Positions 1 through 8,901 are shown, counted from the stretch's first letter. The stretch is 64,000 bases of DNA from Alphaproteobacteria bacterium (GCA_020632925.1 JACKER010000017.1:124001-188000), one strand, 5' to 3'. Notes: generated by a model not told the origin, from the letters alone. Numbers and translations are program-made.

Positions 1-1443
1 CTCGACGGCGACCAGCGCGCTGCGGGTCTCCGGGTCGAAGGGCGAGATGGCGGCGGCCTCGAGCAGCTCGTCGCGCGCGCGGGCCGGCTGCCCCTGCTCG
101 GCGAGCAGCAGCCCGAGCGTCTTGTGGGAGAGCGCGAACTCCGGGTAGTCCTTCAGCGTCTCCTCGAGCTCGCGGCGTGCGCGGTCGGTCTGGCCGAGCG
201 CGATGTGCGACTGGGCGAGGCGGTTCGAGAGCAGCGGGGAAGGGGGCTCGTCGGCGGGGATGGCCTTCGTGTACTCGACGATGGCGGCCTCGGTCTCGCC
301 GTGCTCCCGCAACAGGTCGCCGAGCGTCACGAAGCGGGCGAGGTCCTGGCGCTCGTGCAGCAGCGGGTCCAGGTCGGTGTCGTCTCCGCCGTCGAGCACG
401 GTCGGGAGCTCCGCGAGCTTCTTGCCCACGAGGGGCTGCTGCGCGATCCAGGCCCGCCAGCCGTCGAGCAGCGCGTCGAAGCTCGGCGCACCGGCGGCGT
501 CAGCGAGCGCGATCCGGGGGTCGGTGCCCTCGCGGACGGCGGGGAGCGTGCGCAGCAGCACCTCCTCGCCGCCCTGCTCGAAGCAGTACTGCATCAGCGT
601 CGCGAGCTGGGCGTATGCGAGCGAGGCCCGTTCCGCGGTGGGCAGCTTGGCGAGCGAGGGGTGCATCTCCTCGAAGGTGACGAGATCGTCCTTGGCCAGC
701 GCGTCGGCGAGCAGGCCCTGCTGGCGCACGCTGAGGCGGAAGCGGTCCTTGCCGTCGCGCCAGCGGGCGTCGAGGTACTTCGCGATGGCCTCCTGGAGCC
801 AGACCGGGGCGCGGTCCGCGGTGTGGTGGGCCACCATGAGGTGGATGTACTCGTGGCCGATCGTGTCCTGCCAGGGGTACCCGCGGGGGAGTGCGCGCGG
901 CGAGGTGATCAGCAGGCGCGACCACTTCGCGAGGCCGACGACCCCCGTCGTCTCGACGTCGTCGCGGGTGAGCGAGCTCGCCGCGATGAACGAGCGCCCG
1001 TCGGGGTAGAGCTCGAGGCGGGACACGCCCGGGGGCGAGCCGCCGAGCAGGGGAGCGATGTGCTCGTCCGACCCCTGGATCGCGCCGAAGGCCTCGTCGA
1101 TGAGCATGGCGTCCAGGCCCGGCCGGAAGCGCACCGCGAACCGACCCCGCCGCTCCTCGACCCAGTTGGCGGTCGCGTAGGTCGTCCGCTCGTACAGCGC
1201 GAGCTCCTCCCACCGGTCCTCGTGCCCCGCGTCCACCGCCTTGCGCATCGCGTCGAGCGCCTCGGGGTACCGCCCGTCGTAGAACCGGGTGTGGGCGAGC
1301 GCCGCCAGCACCTCGGGGTTCGAGCTGTTCTCGGCGTTCATGGCGACGAGAGCCCGCTCGGCGCAGTCGACGTCGAGCTCGTCGAGGCAGACCGCGACGT
1401 CGTCGGGCGAGCCCCAGGCGAGCGCCAGCCAGGCCGCGATCAC
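1..1443 (-). CDS. Peptidase MA-family metallohydrolase with TPR repeats (partial, C-terminus outside window)
   Basis: The reading frame runs off base 1, leaving 481 codons inside the window. The GTG start (complement of 1441-1443) overlaps the TGA of the upstream gene as GTGA, so the two are translationally coupled. The N-terminus MIAAWLALAWG looks like a short signal peptide. A HEYIHL motif at residues 197-202 matches the HExxH zinc motif of peptidase MA (gluzincin) proteins, and WLQEA at 215-219 supplies the expected third ligand, E218. From about residue 320 onward the sequence is TPR-like (NRLAQSHIALGQ, LGLLLAEQGQ). It is probably a periplasmic or secreted zinc peptidase or protein-binding scaffold. 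The substrate is unknown. Confidence 0.8.
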   Translation of the reverse strand, partial: MIAAWLALAWGSPDDVAVCLDELDVDCAERALVAMNAENSSNPEVLAALAHTRFYDGRYPEALDAMRKAVDAGHEDRWEELALYERTTYATANWVEERRGRFAVRFRPGLDAMLIDEAFGAIQGSDEHIAPLLGGSPPGVSRLELYPDGRSFIAASSLTRDDVETTGVVGLAKWSRLLITSPRALPRGYPWQDTIGHEYIHLMVAHHTADRAPVWLQEAIAKYLDARWRDGKDRFRLSVRQQGLLADALAKDDLVTFEEMHPSLAKLPTAERASLAYAQLATLMQYCFEQGGEEVLLRTLPAVREGTDPRIALADAAGAPSFDALLDGWRAWIAQQPLVGKKLAELPTVLDGGDDTDLDPLLHERQDLARFVTLGDLLREHGETEAAIVEYTKAIPADEPPSPLLSNRLAQSHIALGQTDRARRELEETLKDYPEFALSHKTLGLLLAEQGQPARARDELLEAAAISPFDPETRSALVAVE

Positions 1444-4436
1444 TGGGACACCAGCTCTTCGAAGTAGCGACGCTTCATCGCGCGGTACTCCTCCGGGACC
1501 TCGCCCTCGGCGCCCTCGAGGAGCGCCCGGCGGTACTCCTCGGGGGTCTGGAACTCCTCGCGCCCCGGGATCTCGACGACCTGGTGGTCGAAGTCGTCGC
1601 CCTCCTGGTCGCCGTCCTGGGGCCGCTGGTCGCCCTTCTCCTGCCCCTGGCCGCCGCCCTGCTGCATCTGCTGCATCTGCTCCTGCGCCTGTTGCTGGGC
1701 CTGCTGCAGCGCGTCCCGGGCCTCCTTGAGGCGCTGCGCCGCCATGCCCTGGCTGCCCTCGGCCTGCAGCGGGTCGCCCTCGCCGAGATCGTCGCCCGCC
1801 TGCTGCATGCGCTGCTGGGCGTCCTTCATCGCCTCCTGGAGACCCTGCGGGCGGACCGGGAACTGCTGCTCGAGGGCCTGGGCGCGCTCGGAGGCCTGCT
1901 GGGTCCGGTTCTGCAGATCGCGCTGGCGGTCCTCGAGCTGCTGGCTGCGCGCGCGCGTCTCGGGGCTCATCTGCTGCGCCTGCTGCTCCATCTTGTCCAG
2001 GAGCGCGTCGATCTCCTGCAGCTGCCGCTGGAGCTGGCCGAGATCGGACTGGCCCGGGCCGGGGAGCTGACCGCGTCGCCGCGCCTTCTCCGCCTCCATG
2101 GCGCGCATCTCGATCGACCACGAGATCTGCCCCTGGTCGATGGCCTGGCGCCCGCCGCGCGTGTCCCGGGACTGGATGGCGCGCAGCAGCTGCTCGGCGG
2201 CCTCGAGGCCGGCCGCGGACCGCTCCTGCTCGAAGAACGCCCTCCCGGCCTGGCCGAGCTCGTCGCCGAAGCCCTGGGCGGCGTCCCGGTGTGCCGTCGC
2301 CTTGCGCTCGAGCTCGGACCACAGCTCGGCGCTGCGCTTGGCCGTCTGGTCCTCGTTCTGCAGCGTCTGCACGTCCTGCTGGAGCTGCCGCTGCTCCTTC
2401 TCGAGCGCCTCGAGCTCCTTCATCAGGTCCTCGGCGTCCTGCATGGACTGGTCCGCCTCACCCTGCGCCTGCTCCATCTGCTGGCGGATGCCGTCGCCCA
2501 TCTCGGCCATGAGCTGGGACAGCCGGGACATCAGCTCCCGAGCGTCGTCGGTGCGGCCCTCGGCGAGCGCCTTGCGGACCTCGTCCATGAGGTTCGAGAC
2601 CTCGCTCCGGCGGGCGTTGACGAACTCGCGCAGGCCGCCGTCGTTGAGCTTCGCAGCCTCCTTCGCCATCCGCTCGAGCATGCGCTCCAGGCGGTCGAGC
2701 TGGGCGAGGAGCTCCTGGGCGTCGGGGTCGTCGCGGGCGAGCGCCGCCTCCATGTCCTTCGCGGCCTGCTCGAGCTCGTCGGCCTGCTGCGCGATGCGCC
2801 CGAGCGCCGCGGCGTGCTGGAGGCGGACCAGGCCGAGGATCGCGTCCTCGAGGGCGACCGTGGCGTCGTCGCGGAGCTGGGCCGTCATCTGGAAGCTGTC
2901 GTCGGGCGGGCTGGCCGGGTTCCCGGGCTCGAACGCGACCTGCGTGTACCGCACGAGCGAACGCCCGGTCTCGAGGACGTGGGCGACCAGCGCCCGCTCG
3001 CCGCGGCCCGCGCCGCTGCTCTTCCAGGCCTTGTCGACCACGTCGGACAGCGGCTGGTAGCGCTGGCTGACGGCCTCCCCCCAGACGGCCACCTCGCCGG
3101 CGCTGTCCCCGGGGGGCCAGGGCTCGGTGAGGAAGCGCGCGAGGATCGGCAGCATGATCTCGACGAGCTCCTCGCGTTGGGCGTCGAGCCGGGCCTGCAG
3201 CCCGTTGGCGCCCAGCACCACGAGATCGATCGCGCGCGACTCGCCGCGCTTGCTGCCGGAGACGGTGTCGTTGTCCCAGGCGACGACGGACAGCCGCACG
3301 CGGTCGCCGGCCTTCAGCCCGAGCTGGCGCGGGGAGAGCGCCGCCCGGTCCGACATCTCGGCCTTGCGGCGGTCGGGGCGCGCCAGGACGCGCTCGGTCT
3401 CCTTGCCGTCCACGGCGACGACGACCTTGCGCAGCCCGTAGTCGTCGCGCGCCTGCCAGAGCAGCTCGAAGCCGCCGTCCAGCGGCACCGCGATCTCGTC
3501 CTCGTCGGCGGACAGCACGACATCGGGGGGCAGGTCGTCCTGCGGGCGGATCTCGAAGTCGCGGCTCTGCTCCGGGGTCCCCTGGCGGTACACCACGAAG
3601 TGCCAGGTCCCGGCGTCGCGTCCGACGGTGAAGCCGCCGGAGATCGAGCGCCCATCGGGCTCGACGGCCGCCTCCAGGCGCTCGTCGTACGCCACCATGC
3701 CGGCGGCCTCGACGGCATGAGCGGAGCGCGCGGTGACCTCGATCCGCGTACCCGGCGGCGCTTCCACGTCGCCGGTGCCGTTCGGGACCAGCTTGGGCTC
3801 GAGGCCGGTGTAGTCGGGGTAGACGTAGCGGACGACGAGGTCGCCCACCTTCGCGAGGTCGACCTGGTCGGCGTCGTCGGTGCGGGCGATCGCCGCGAGC
3901 GCGTCCCCGCGTTGCACCCAGAACGCCGCCATGCGCCCGGGCCCCACGCCGATCAGCGCGATCAGCGCGATCAGCATGGCGCCACCGGTCCAGGCCCACG
4001 CGCGCACCACCGGCCGGACGCCGTGCACCTGGCTCGGCTGCATCCGCGCCACCGCCTTCGCGGCCCGGGACACCACGAGCCCCAGCAGGGCCTCTCCGCC
4101 GTCGGGCGACCCGCGCTCGAGCGCCTCCACCGAGGTCACGAGGCGGCCGCGCAGCTCGGGATCGAGGGCCTCGACGCGGCGGGCCTGGCGCAGCGCGTCG
4201 CCCGTCGCGCCCCATTCGCGCAGCAGCGGCAGGGCGGCGGCGGCCCACAGGCCCACGCCGGCGAGCAGGACCACCCCGAGCGCGGCGCTCGCCCGCTCGA
4301 CGCCGAGCACGGTCGCGAGCGCCAGCAGCACCAGCGTGAGCGCCGGCAACGCGACCATGCGGGCAGCGACGCGGAGGAGGAGGAGCACGCGCTCGCGACG
4401 GACGAGGCGGGTCACGAAGCCCCGGATCCTGCTCAC
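1440..4436 (-). CDS. DUF4175-type large membrane protein with long glutamine-rich coiled coil
   Basis: About 998 residues. Two membrane segments lie within the first 60 residues and a third near residue 150. An extracytoplasmic beta-rich region follows (YPDYTGLEPKLVP, DDYGLRKVVVAVDG). Residues about 530-900 are a long Gln/Glu-rich coiled coil with repeated MQQ and QAQ runs. This arrangement is that of DUF4175 proteins, which are often found with MoxR/Bat-type stress operons, although no MoxR is in view. The start is uncertain: GTG at 4436 (VSRIRGFVTRLV) is chosen, while an in-frame TTG lies 12 bases upstream at 4448. Neither has a strong Shine-Dalgarno sequence. It is coupled to the peptidase MA gene downstream. 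Confidence 0.7.
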   Translation of the reverse strand: MSRIRGFVTRLVRRERVLLLLRVAARMVALPALTLVLLALATVLGVERASAALGVVLLAGVGLWAAAALPLLREWGATGDALRQARRVEALDPELRGRLVTSVEALERGSPDGGEALLGLVVSRAAKAVARMQPSQVHGVRPVVRAWAWTGGAMLIALIALIGVGPGRMAAFWVQRGDALAAIARTDDADQVDLAKVGDLVVRYVYPDYTGLEPKLVPNGTGDVEAPPGTRIEVTARSAHAVEAAGMVAYDERLEAAVEPDGRSISGGFTVGRDAGTWHFVVYRQGTPEQSRDFEIRPQDDLPPDVVLSADEDEIAVPLDGGFELLWQARDDYGLRKVVVAVDGKETERVLARPDRRKAEMSDRAALSPRQLGLKAGDRVRLSVVAWDNDTVSGSKRGESRAIDLVVLGANGLQARLDAQREELVEIMLPILARFLTEPWPPGDSAGEVAVWGEAVSQRYQPLSDVVDKAWKSSGAGRGERALVAHVLETGRSLVRYTQVAFEPGNPASPPDDSFQMTAQLRDDATVALEDAILGLVRLQHAAALGRIAQQADELEQAAKDMEAALARDDPDAQELLAQLDRLERMLERMAKEAAKLNDGGLREFVNARRSEVSNLMDEVRKALAEGRTDDARELMSRLSQLMAEMGDGIRQQMEQAQGEADQSMQDAEDLMKELEALEKEQRQLQQDVQTLQNEDQTAKRSAELWSELERKATAHRDAAQGFGDELGQAGRAFFEQERSAAGLEAAEQLLRAIQSRDTRGGRQAIDQGQISWSIEMRAMEAEKARRRGQLPGPGQSDLGQLQRQLQEIDALLDKMEQQAQQMSPETRARSQQLEDRQRDLQNRTQQASERAQALEQQFPVRPQGLQEAMKDAQQRMQQAGDDLGEGDPLQAEGSQGMAAQRLKEARDALQQAQQQAQEQMQQMQQGGGQGQEKGDQRPQDGDQEGDDFDHQVVEIPGREEFQTPEEYRRALLEGAEGEVPEEYRAMKRRYFEELVSQ

Positions 4437-4559
4437 GTCGTCGGCCAACCACGCTCCCGAGCCAGCGGCAGCGGTGCCGTGGCAGTGTCGAACGCCCTAA
4501 CCACCCGCCACCTTGCACCACCACACGGGTGACCAGCCATGACACCGCATTTACCACAC

Positions 4560-4582
4560 CCCGCTCCCGCTCCCGCTCCGCT
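4560..4582. repeat. Short (CCCGCT) hexanucleotide run
   Basis: Three perfect CCCGCT units followed by a partial CCGCT lie in the divergent gap between the DUF4175 gene and lexA. The same unit occurs ten times at 45882-45941, so this looks like a minor member of the hexanucleotide repeats seen elsewhere in the window. Confidence 0.7.
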
Positions 4583-4605
4583 CGCGCGCTCCCGAAGCGC
4601 GGAGA

Positions 4606-4634
4606 TTGACGTGGCGGACGCCGATGGGTACTGT
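4606..4634 (+). promoter_or_regulatory. Predicted sigma-70-type promoter of lexA
   Basis: TTGACG at 4606-4611 is followed after 17 bases by TACTGT at 4629-4634, a good -35/-10 pair with ideal spacing. Transcription would start near 4641, inside the LexA operator, which fits autorepression. Confidence 0.6.
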
Positions 4635-4660
4635 ACGTGCGTTCACAAGAACGTACGTCC
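4633..4660. promoter_or_regulatory. Predicted LexA operator (SOS box)
   Basis: The arms ACGTGCGTTC (4635-4644) and GAACGTACGT (4649-4658) are complementary at 9 of 10 positions around the spacer ACAA. The element also reads as two abutting Gram-positive-type GAAC-N4-GTTC boxes, each with one mismatch in its distal half-site (GTAC-GTGC-GTTC, then GAAC-GTAC-GTCC). It overlaps the -10 and start of the lexA promoter, as expected for autoregulation. Confidence 0.6.
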
Positions 4661-4674
4661 AGGTGGAGGTGGTC

Positions 4675-5331
4675 ATGTCCGATGGCGACAGCGTGGAGGA
4701 GCTCTCTCCCCGCCAGCGCGAGATCCTCGACTTCGTGGTCGCCGCGGTCGAGCAGGACGGCGTCGTCCCGAGCTACCGCGAGATCGGCACCGCGCTCGGC
4801 ATCGCGTCGACCAACGCCGTGTCCGACCACCTCAAGGCGCTCATCCGCAAGGGGTATCTCGAGCGGGTGGGCGACCCGGGCCGACCGCGGTCGCTCCGGC
4901 TGACGGAGCACGCGACGGGCTTCCTCGAGGACAGCGCCGTGACCACGGTGCCCGTGCTGGGCCGCATCGCCGCCGGCGTTCCGCTGCTCGCCGAGGAGAA
5001 CTACGAGGGCAGCATCCGGGTGGACCAGTCCATGCTGCCCCCCGGCGGCAAGGTGTTCGCCCTCATCGTCACCGGAGAGTCGATGATCGAGGACGGAATC
5101 CTCGACGGCGACACGCTCTTCGTCCGACAGAAGGACGACGCGCGCGACGGCGAGATCGCGGTGGTCATGGTCGACGGCGAGGCCACCGTGAAGCGGATCT
5201 ACCGGGAGCGGGGCGACAAGCTGCGGCTCCAGCCGGCGAACTCGGCGATGGAGCCCATCATCGTGGACCGGCGCTCGGGAGACGTGCGGGTGATCGGCGT
5301 CGCGGTCGGGGTCTTCCGGAAGTTCCGCTAG
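4675..5331 (+). CDS. lexA: LexA repressor
   Basis: 218 residues, the usual LexA length. The N-terminal winged-helix DNA-binding domain (LSPRQREILDFV, VPSYREIGTALGI) is followed by the S24 autoprotease domain. The self-cleavage site is Ala100-Gly101 (RIAAGVPLL), the catalytic Ser136 sits in TGESM, and Lys173 in ATVKRI. The ATG at 4675 is chosen because AGGTGGAGG lies at the right distance. Upstream in-frame starts would put the operator inside the gene. It should repress itself and DNA-damage genes until RecA filaments trigger cleavage; recA is at 49 kb in this window. Confidence 0.95.
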   Translation: MSDGDSVEELSPRQREILDFVVAAVEQDGVVPSYREIGTALGIASTNAVSDHLKALIRKGYLERVGDPGRPRSLRLTEHATGFLEDSAVTTVPVLGRIAAGVPLLAEENYEGSIRVDQSMLPPGGKVFALIVTGESMIEDGILDGDTLFVRQKDDARDGEIAVVMVDGEATVKRIYRERGDKLRLQPANSAMEPIIVDRRSGDVRVIGVAVGVFRKFR

Positions 5332-5335
5332 GCGC

Positions 5336-5506
5336 TCACTTCTCGTCGGGCGGCGGCTTCTCGCCCTGCTCGGTCAGGCGCCGGCGCCGCGCGAAGAAGA
5401 CGGCGGCGACCGCGAGCGACGCGAGCGCGACCACGCTGGTGGCGACCCAGTAGGGGGACTGGGCGTCGAAGGGCGAGGCGGAGATGTCGGCGAGGAGGGG
5501 GTGCAT
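5336..5506 (-). CDS. Small single-pass membrane protein
   Basis: 56 residues. One hydrophobic helix (residues about 20-40, WVATSVVALASLAVAAVFF) is followed by RRRR and a charged tail, so the N-terminus is probably outside and the tail cytoplasmic. GGAG stands five bases ahead of the ATG, right behind the stop of the NifU-like gene, so the two are likely cotranscribed. I recognise no family. It lies 4 bases from the end of lexA, convergent with it. Confidence 0.6.
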   Translation of the reverse strand: MHPLLADISASPFDAQSPYWVATSVVALASLAVAAVFFARRRRLTEQGEKPPPDEK

Positions 5507-5517
5507 GGGGGCTCCGA

Positions 5518-6366
5518 TCACACGGCCTCGACCCGTTCGATCCGACCGGGGAAGGCCTCGCGCAGGGTCCGTTCTACCCCACCGCGGAGCGTCGCGGTCG
5601 ACGACGGGCAGGTTCTGCACGCGCCGTGCAGGCTGACGAGCACGGTGCCGTTGGAGTACCCGACGAGCTCGATGGTGCCTCCGTCGCGGTGGACGGCGGG
5701 CAGCACCTTCTCCTCGAGCACCGCGCGGATCTCGTCCTCGATGGGATCGCGCCCCGTGCTGTCCGTGCCGCCGCGCAGGGGGCGACCACACGCGCCGAGC
5801 CAGGTGCGCAGCGCGGTGTCGACACCGCGGTCGATGGCGTCCCAGGGGGTGCCGGGCTCGCGCTCGACGGCGACCGTGTTGTCGCGCAGGAGCACGCTGC
5901 GGACGCCGGGCCGATCGAGCAGGAGGGCAGGGAGGTCGGGCAGGTCGTCGCCACCGGCCACGAAGTACAGCGGGCGGCCCGTCGCGAGCAGCTGGCTCGC
6001 CAGGTAGAGGCGCCCGTCCGGGTTCGGCGTGTCCTGGGCGCGCAGCTCGAGCGACACCTGGATCACCCAGCGCCCGTCCTGCCAGTGCAGGCTGCGGCCC
6101 TCGAGCAACTCCAGATCGGCGTCCGAGATCGTGATCGCGAGCCCGTCGAGCGCTGGTGGTGGCGGTCCCTGGCTCTCGCCCTCGACCGCCCGCGGCAGGC
6201 GACCGCGCTCGGCCTCGATGGTGTCGATGTGCACACCCTGATCGGGCGGCAGCTCGGCGAGCCGCGCCCGGGCGGCCTCGGTGACGGTGAAGGCAGCGTC
6301 CGGCGCGTGGACCACCAGCGGCGGCTGGATGCCGAGGAAGCGCTTGACGGCGTCGAACAGCGACAT
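5518..6366 (-). CDS. NifU/Nfu-type Fe-S cluster carrier with extra N-terminal domains
   Basis: 282 residues. The C-terminal NifU domain carries the cluster-binding pair C250-x2-C253 (GACRTCPS). The middle part (AQDTPNPDGRLYLASQLL) resembles the Nfu N-terminal domain. The first 80 residues (VTEAARARL, GVHIDTIEAERG) resemble an A-type carrier that has lost its cysteines, as in NfuA. It probably delivers 4Fe-4S clusters to apoproteins in the cytoplasm. The ATG follows the stop of the upstream gene by two bases, indicating an operon with the RelA/SpoT-like gene. Confidence 0.8.
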   Translation of the reverse strand: MSLFDAVKRFLGIQPPLVVHAPDAAFTVTEAARARLAELPPDQGVHIDTIEAERGRLPRAVEGESQGPPPPALDGLAITISDADLELLEGRSLHWQDGRWVIQVSLELRAQDTPNPDGRLYLASQLLATGRPLYFVAGGDDLPDLPALLLDRPGVRSVLLRDNTVAVEREPGTPWDAIDRGVDTALRTWLGACGRPLRGGTDSTGRDPIEDEIRAVLEEKVLPAVHRDGGTIELVGYSNGTVLVSLHGACRTCPSSTATLRGGVERTLREAFPGRIERVEAV

Positions 6367-6368
6367 GC

Positions 6369-7445
6369 TCAGTCCCTCCGCGTCGCCCCGCCGCGCTTGA
6401 GCCTGGCGGCGACGCGACGGTACTGCCTCGCCTTGTACAGTGCGTGGGCGTTCTCGCCCTGCTCGTTGTGCCGCGCCGTGTCCTGGTCGAGCAGCTGGAA
6501 CTCGACATTGACGTAGACCACCCGGCCACACTCGAAGCCGAAGCCCTGGGGTGCGGTGGGCACCTGCACCGGGTAGTCCGCGATCCAGTTGATGACGCGG
6601 TACGACGCGCCGCTGAACTCGTTCTTGGGGCCAGGGTCGTCGAGGTCCGTCTCGTGGCCCCGCTCGCGCGCACGCGCCCGATCCGCCTCGTTCAGCAGCG
6701 GGTAGAGCTGGGAGATCGTGAGCAGGTTGCTGTTGCTCTGGCCGGGCACCACGTAGTTGAACGGGAACATGGTCTGGGCCATGCGGGCGAGCGTCGGCCC
6801 GAGGTCCTCGTGGCGCTCGACCACCACCCGATACCGCAGCTTGTCGAAGATGGTGGCCGCCACCGCCTCGCGCTTGGCGAGCAGCTTCGTGATGATCGAG
6901 CTGCGCGACTTGCGGTTGCCGTAGAACGCGACGATGGGGACGCCGTCCTCCTGGAGGTTGCGCGCCTGCTGGAGGATCCGGCGGTGCGCGACACGCAGCA
7001 GGTGCTCCTCGGCGAGCGGCAGGCGGAACTTGAGGTCCGCCGACTCCATGTGGTGGATGATGTGCATCAGCTTCAGGACGACGCACGACAGGATCTGCGT
7101 GCGCCGGAAGCCGCCCCACTGGCTCGCCCACAGGAAGACCTGGCGCACGTCCGCCGGGTCGCGAAGCTCGGCCGGGAACTTCAGGTGGAGCTGCTCCTCG
7201 AGGTAGCTCACGGCCTCGTTGAACACGTACCGCAGCCGCTCGCGGTCCTCGGGCTCGGACGTGTCGAGCAGGTGGGTGGCGAGGAAGGCGTCCACCTCGT
7301 CGAGCGTGCGGAACTCGAGGCGCTGCCAGTCGACGACGGACTCCCCCGTGAGGATGACCCGGACGTACTCGACGTCGAGCAGGGACAGGGGGATCCGGGG
7401 GACCCGCGGCACGGCGGTGTCGAGCTCGAGGATGTCGCGGCGCAT
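6369..7445 (-). CDS. RelA/SpoT-fold-like protein (myxobacterial TIGR04552-type)
   Basis: 358 residues. The stretch YGNRKSRSS (175-183), followed by IITKLL and then DKLRYRVVV (201-209), resembles the core of the RelA/SpoT nucleotidyltransferase fold (K-S-x-x-S-I...K, then D-x-x-x-x-R). My recollection is that it matches a conserved myxobacterial family labelled TIGR04552. Activity is unproven, and the catalytic Glu of (p)ppGpp synthetases was not located with confidence. It starts at ATG 7445, back to back with the kinase gene across a 39-bp gap. Confidence 0.6.
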   Translation of the reverse strand: MRRDILELDTAVPRVPRIPLSLLDVEYVRVILTGESVVDWQRLEFRTLDEVDAFLATHLLDTSEPEDRERLRYVFNEAVSYLEEQLHLKFPAELRDPADVRQVFLWASQWGGFRRTQILSCVVLKLMHIIHHMESADLKFRLPLAEEHLLRVAHRRILQQARNLQEDGVPIVAFYGNRKSRSSIITKLLAKREAVAATIFDKLRYRVVVERHEDLGPTLARMAQTMFPFNYVVPGQSNSNLLTISQLYPLLNEADRARARERGHETDLDDPGPKNEFSGASYRVINWIADYPVQVPTAPQGFGFECGRVVYVNVEFQLLDQDTARHNEQGENAHALYKARQYRRVAARLKRGGATRRD

Positions 7446-7484
7446 GCTGGGGGAGCGTACCCCGGGGCAGGGTAGACTGTTCAG

Positions 7485-8879
7485 GTGATCCTCGGAGACC
7501 GGTACAGGTTGATCCGCGAGCTCGGGTCCGGAGGAGCGGCCACGGTGTGGCTCGCCGAGGACTTCGTGGGCGAGCGGCAGGTCGCGGTCAAGTGGCTGCA
7601 CGGGACGGAGGGCGCCACGACGCGACGCGAGCGCCTGGAGCGCGAGGCACGCCTGCTCGAGTCGCTGCAGGACACGCACGTGGTGCGGGTGTTCGACGTG
7701 GGCGAGCACGACGGGCGGCCGTACATCGTGATGGAGCTGGTCGACGGGGGCTCGCTCGCGGACCGCGTGAACCGCGAGGGGCCGATGCGCCCCGTCGAGG
7801 CCGTGCGGACGCTGCTCTCCGTGCTCGACGCGCTCGGCAAGGCGCACGCCCTCGGCATCGTCCACCGCGACGTGAAGCCGGGCAACGTGATGCTCCGCAG
7901 CGATGGCTCGGTCGTGCTCTGCGACTTCGGCATCGCGCGGCAGGACACGTCCGAGGGGGACACGCGGACCGGCGTGGCGCTCGGCTCCATGGGGTACATG
8001 GCGCCCGAGCAGCGGGTGGACGCGCGGCGCGTGGGCCCGGAGGCCGACGTGTACGCGGCCGCGTGCACGCTGTTCAACCTCGTGTCCGCCGACACGCCCG
8101 TGGACCTGTACCTCGCGCCGGACCACTCCCCCCGCTGGGAGGGGGTGCCCGCGCCGCTGCGCCCGATCCTGCGCCGCGCGACGCGGTCCGAGCCGTCCGC
8201 GCGCCACCACTCGGTCGACGAGCTGGCCGCCGACCTCCGCGCCGTGATCCCCGCGCTCGACGCGCTCCCGGCCGTGCGCTCGCGCATGTTGGAGCCGGTG
8301 GGTCACGTGCCGACGCGCGCCAGCGAGCCCGAGCCCTCCGTGAAGGCGCAGGACCGCGAGCGGTGGGTGGACCGGGAGGAGTGGAGCTGGAGCCAGCGCA
8401 CGGCCGCTCCCGTGGGGCGCTCGGCGCTGTGGCTCGGGGTGACCATGGTCGCGCTCGCCAGCGGCCTCGGGCTCCTGGCGGGCCCGCTCACGGACCTGGT
8501 CGCGCCGCGACTGACCGAGGTCGCGCCCCCGCCCGAGCCCAGCGCCGCGGTCGTCGTGGACGTGGTGGGGAGCTGGCGCGGCATCGTGGACGGCCGCGAG
8601 GCGGAGCTCCTGCTCGAGGCGGGCGATCCCCTCCGTGGACGCGTCCTCGTCCACCTGGGAGCAGGCGAGATGCGCGCCGCGGTGGTCGGCGAGATCGACG
8701 GCGATCGGTTGGCGCTGACGGAGACCTCGGGCCTGCGCCCCGGCTCGTGGAAGGCGACGGTCAGCGGCAGCGGGCTGGTGGTGGAAGGGGTGTTGTCGCG
8801 CGAAGGCGAGCCCGAGCTGCCGTTCGCGTTCGTGCGCGCCCCGGCCGGGGACGCCGTCGCCCGGCAGCCCCATCCCTGA
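7485..8879 (+). CDS. Membrane-anchored Ser/Thr protein kinase
   Basis: 464 residues, GTG start. The Hanks-type kinase domain covers residues about 6-270: glycine loop GSGGAATV, Lys36, catalytic HRDVKPGN at 127-134, DFG at 147-149, and GYMAPEQ in the activation segment. One membrane helix lies near residues 312-332. A roughly 120-residue extracytoplasmic tail rich in beta strands (VVGSWRGIVDGREAELLLEA) has no PASTA repeats. The next gene is an FHA protein, the usual phosphothreonine reader, so the two probably form a signalling pair. Confidence 0.92.
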   Translation: MILGDRYRLIRELGSGGAATVWLAEDFVGERQVAVKWLHGTEGATTRRERLEREARLLESLQDTHVVRVFDVGEHDGRPYIVMELVDGGSLADRVNREGPMRPVEAVRTLLSVLDALGKAHALGIVHRDVKPGNVMLRSDGSVVLCDFGIARQDTSEGDTRTGVALGSMGYMAPEQRVDARRVGPEADVYAAACTLFNLVSADTPVDLYLAPDHSPRWEGVPAPLRPILRRATRSEPSARHHSVDELAADLRAVIPALDALPAVRSRMLEPVGHVPTRASEPEPSVKAQDRERWVDREEWSWSQRTAAPVGRSALWLGVTMVALASGLGLLAGPLTDLVAPRLTEVAPPPEPSAAVVVDVVGSWRGIVDGREAELLLEAGDPLRGRVLVHLGAGEMRAAVVGEIDGDRLALTETSGLRPGSWKATVSGSGLVVEGVLSREGEPELPFAFVRAPAGDAVARQPHP

Positions 8880-8901
8880 CCACCTGGGGTAGGCTGCGCG
8901 C

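Noticed and set aside
1584..4532. Long plus-strand open frame (982 codons) antisense to the DUF4175 gene
   Set aside because: Leu/Glu/Arg-biased shadow produced by high-GC codon bias; the minus strand has real membrane and coiled-coil structure.
4606..4674. LexA starting upstream at 4606
   Set aside because: It would place promoter and operator inside the coding region; ATG 4675 has a good ribosome site and standard LexA N-terminus.
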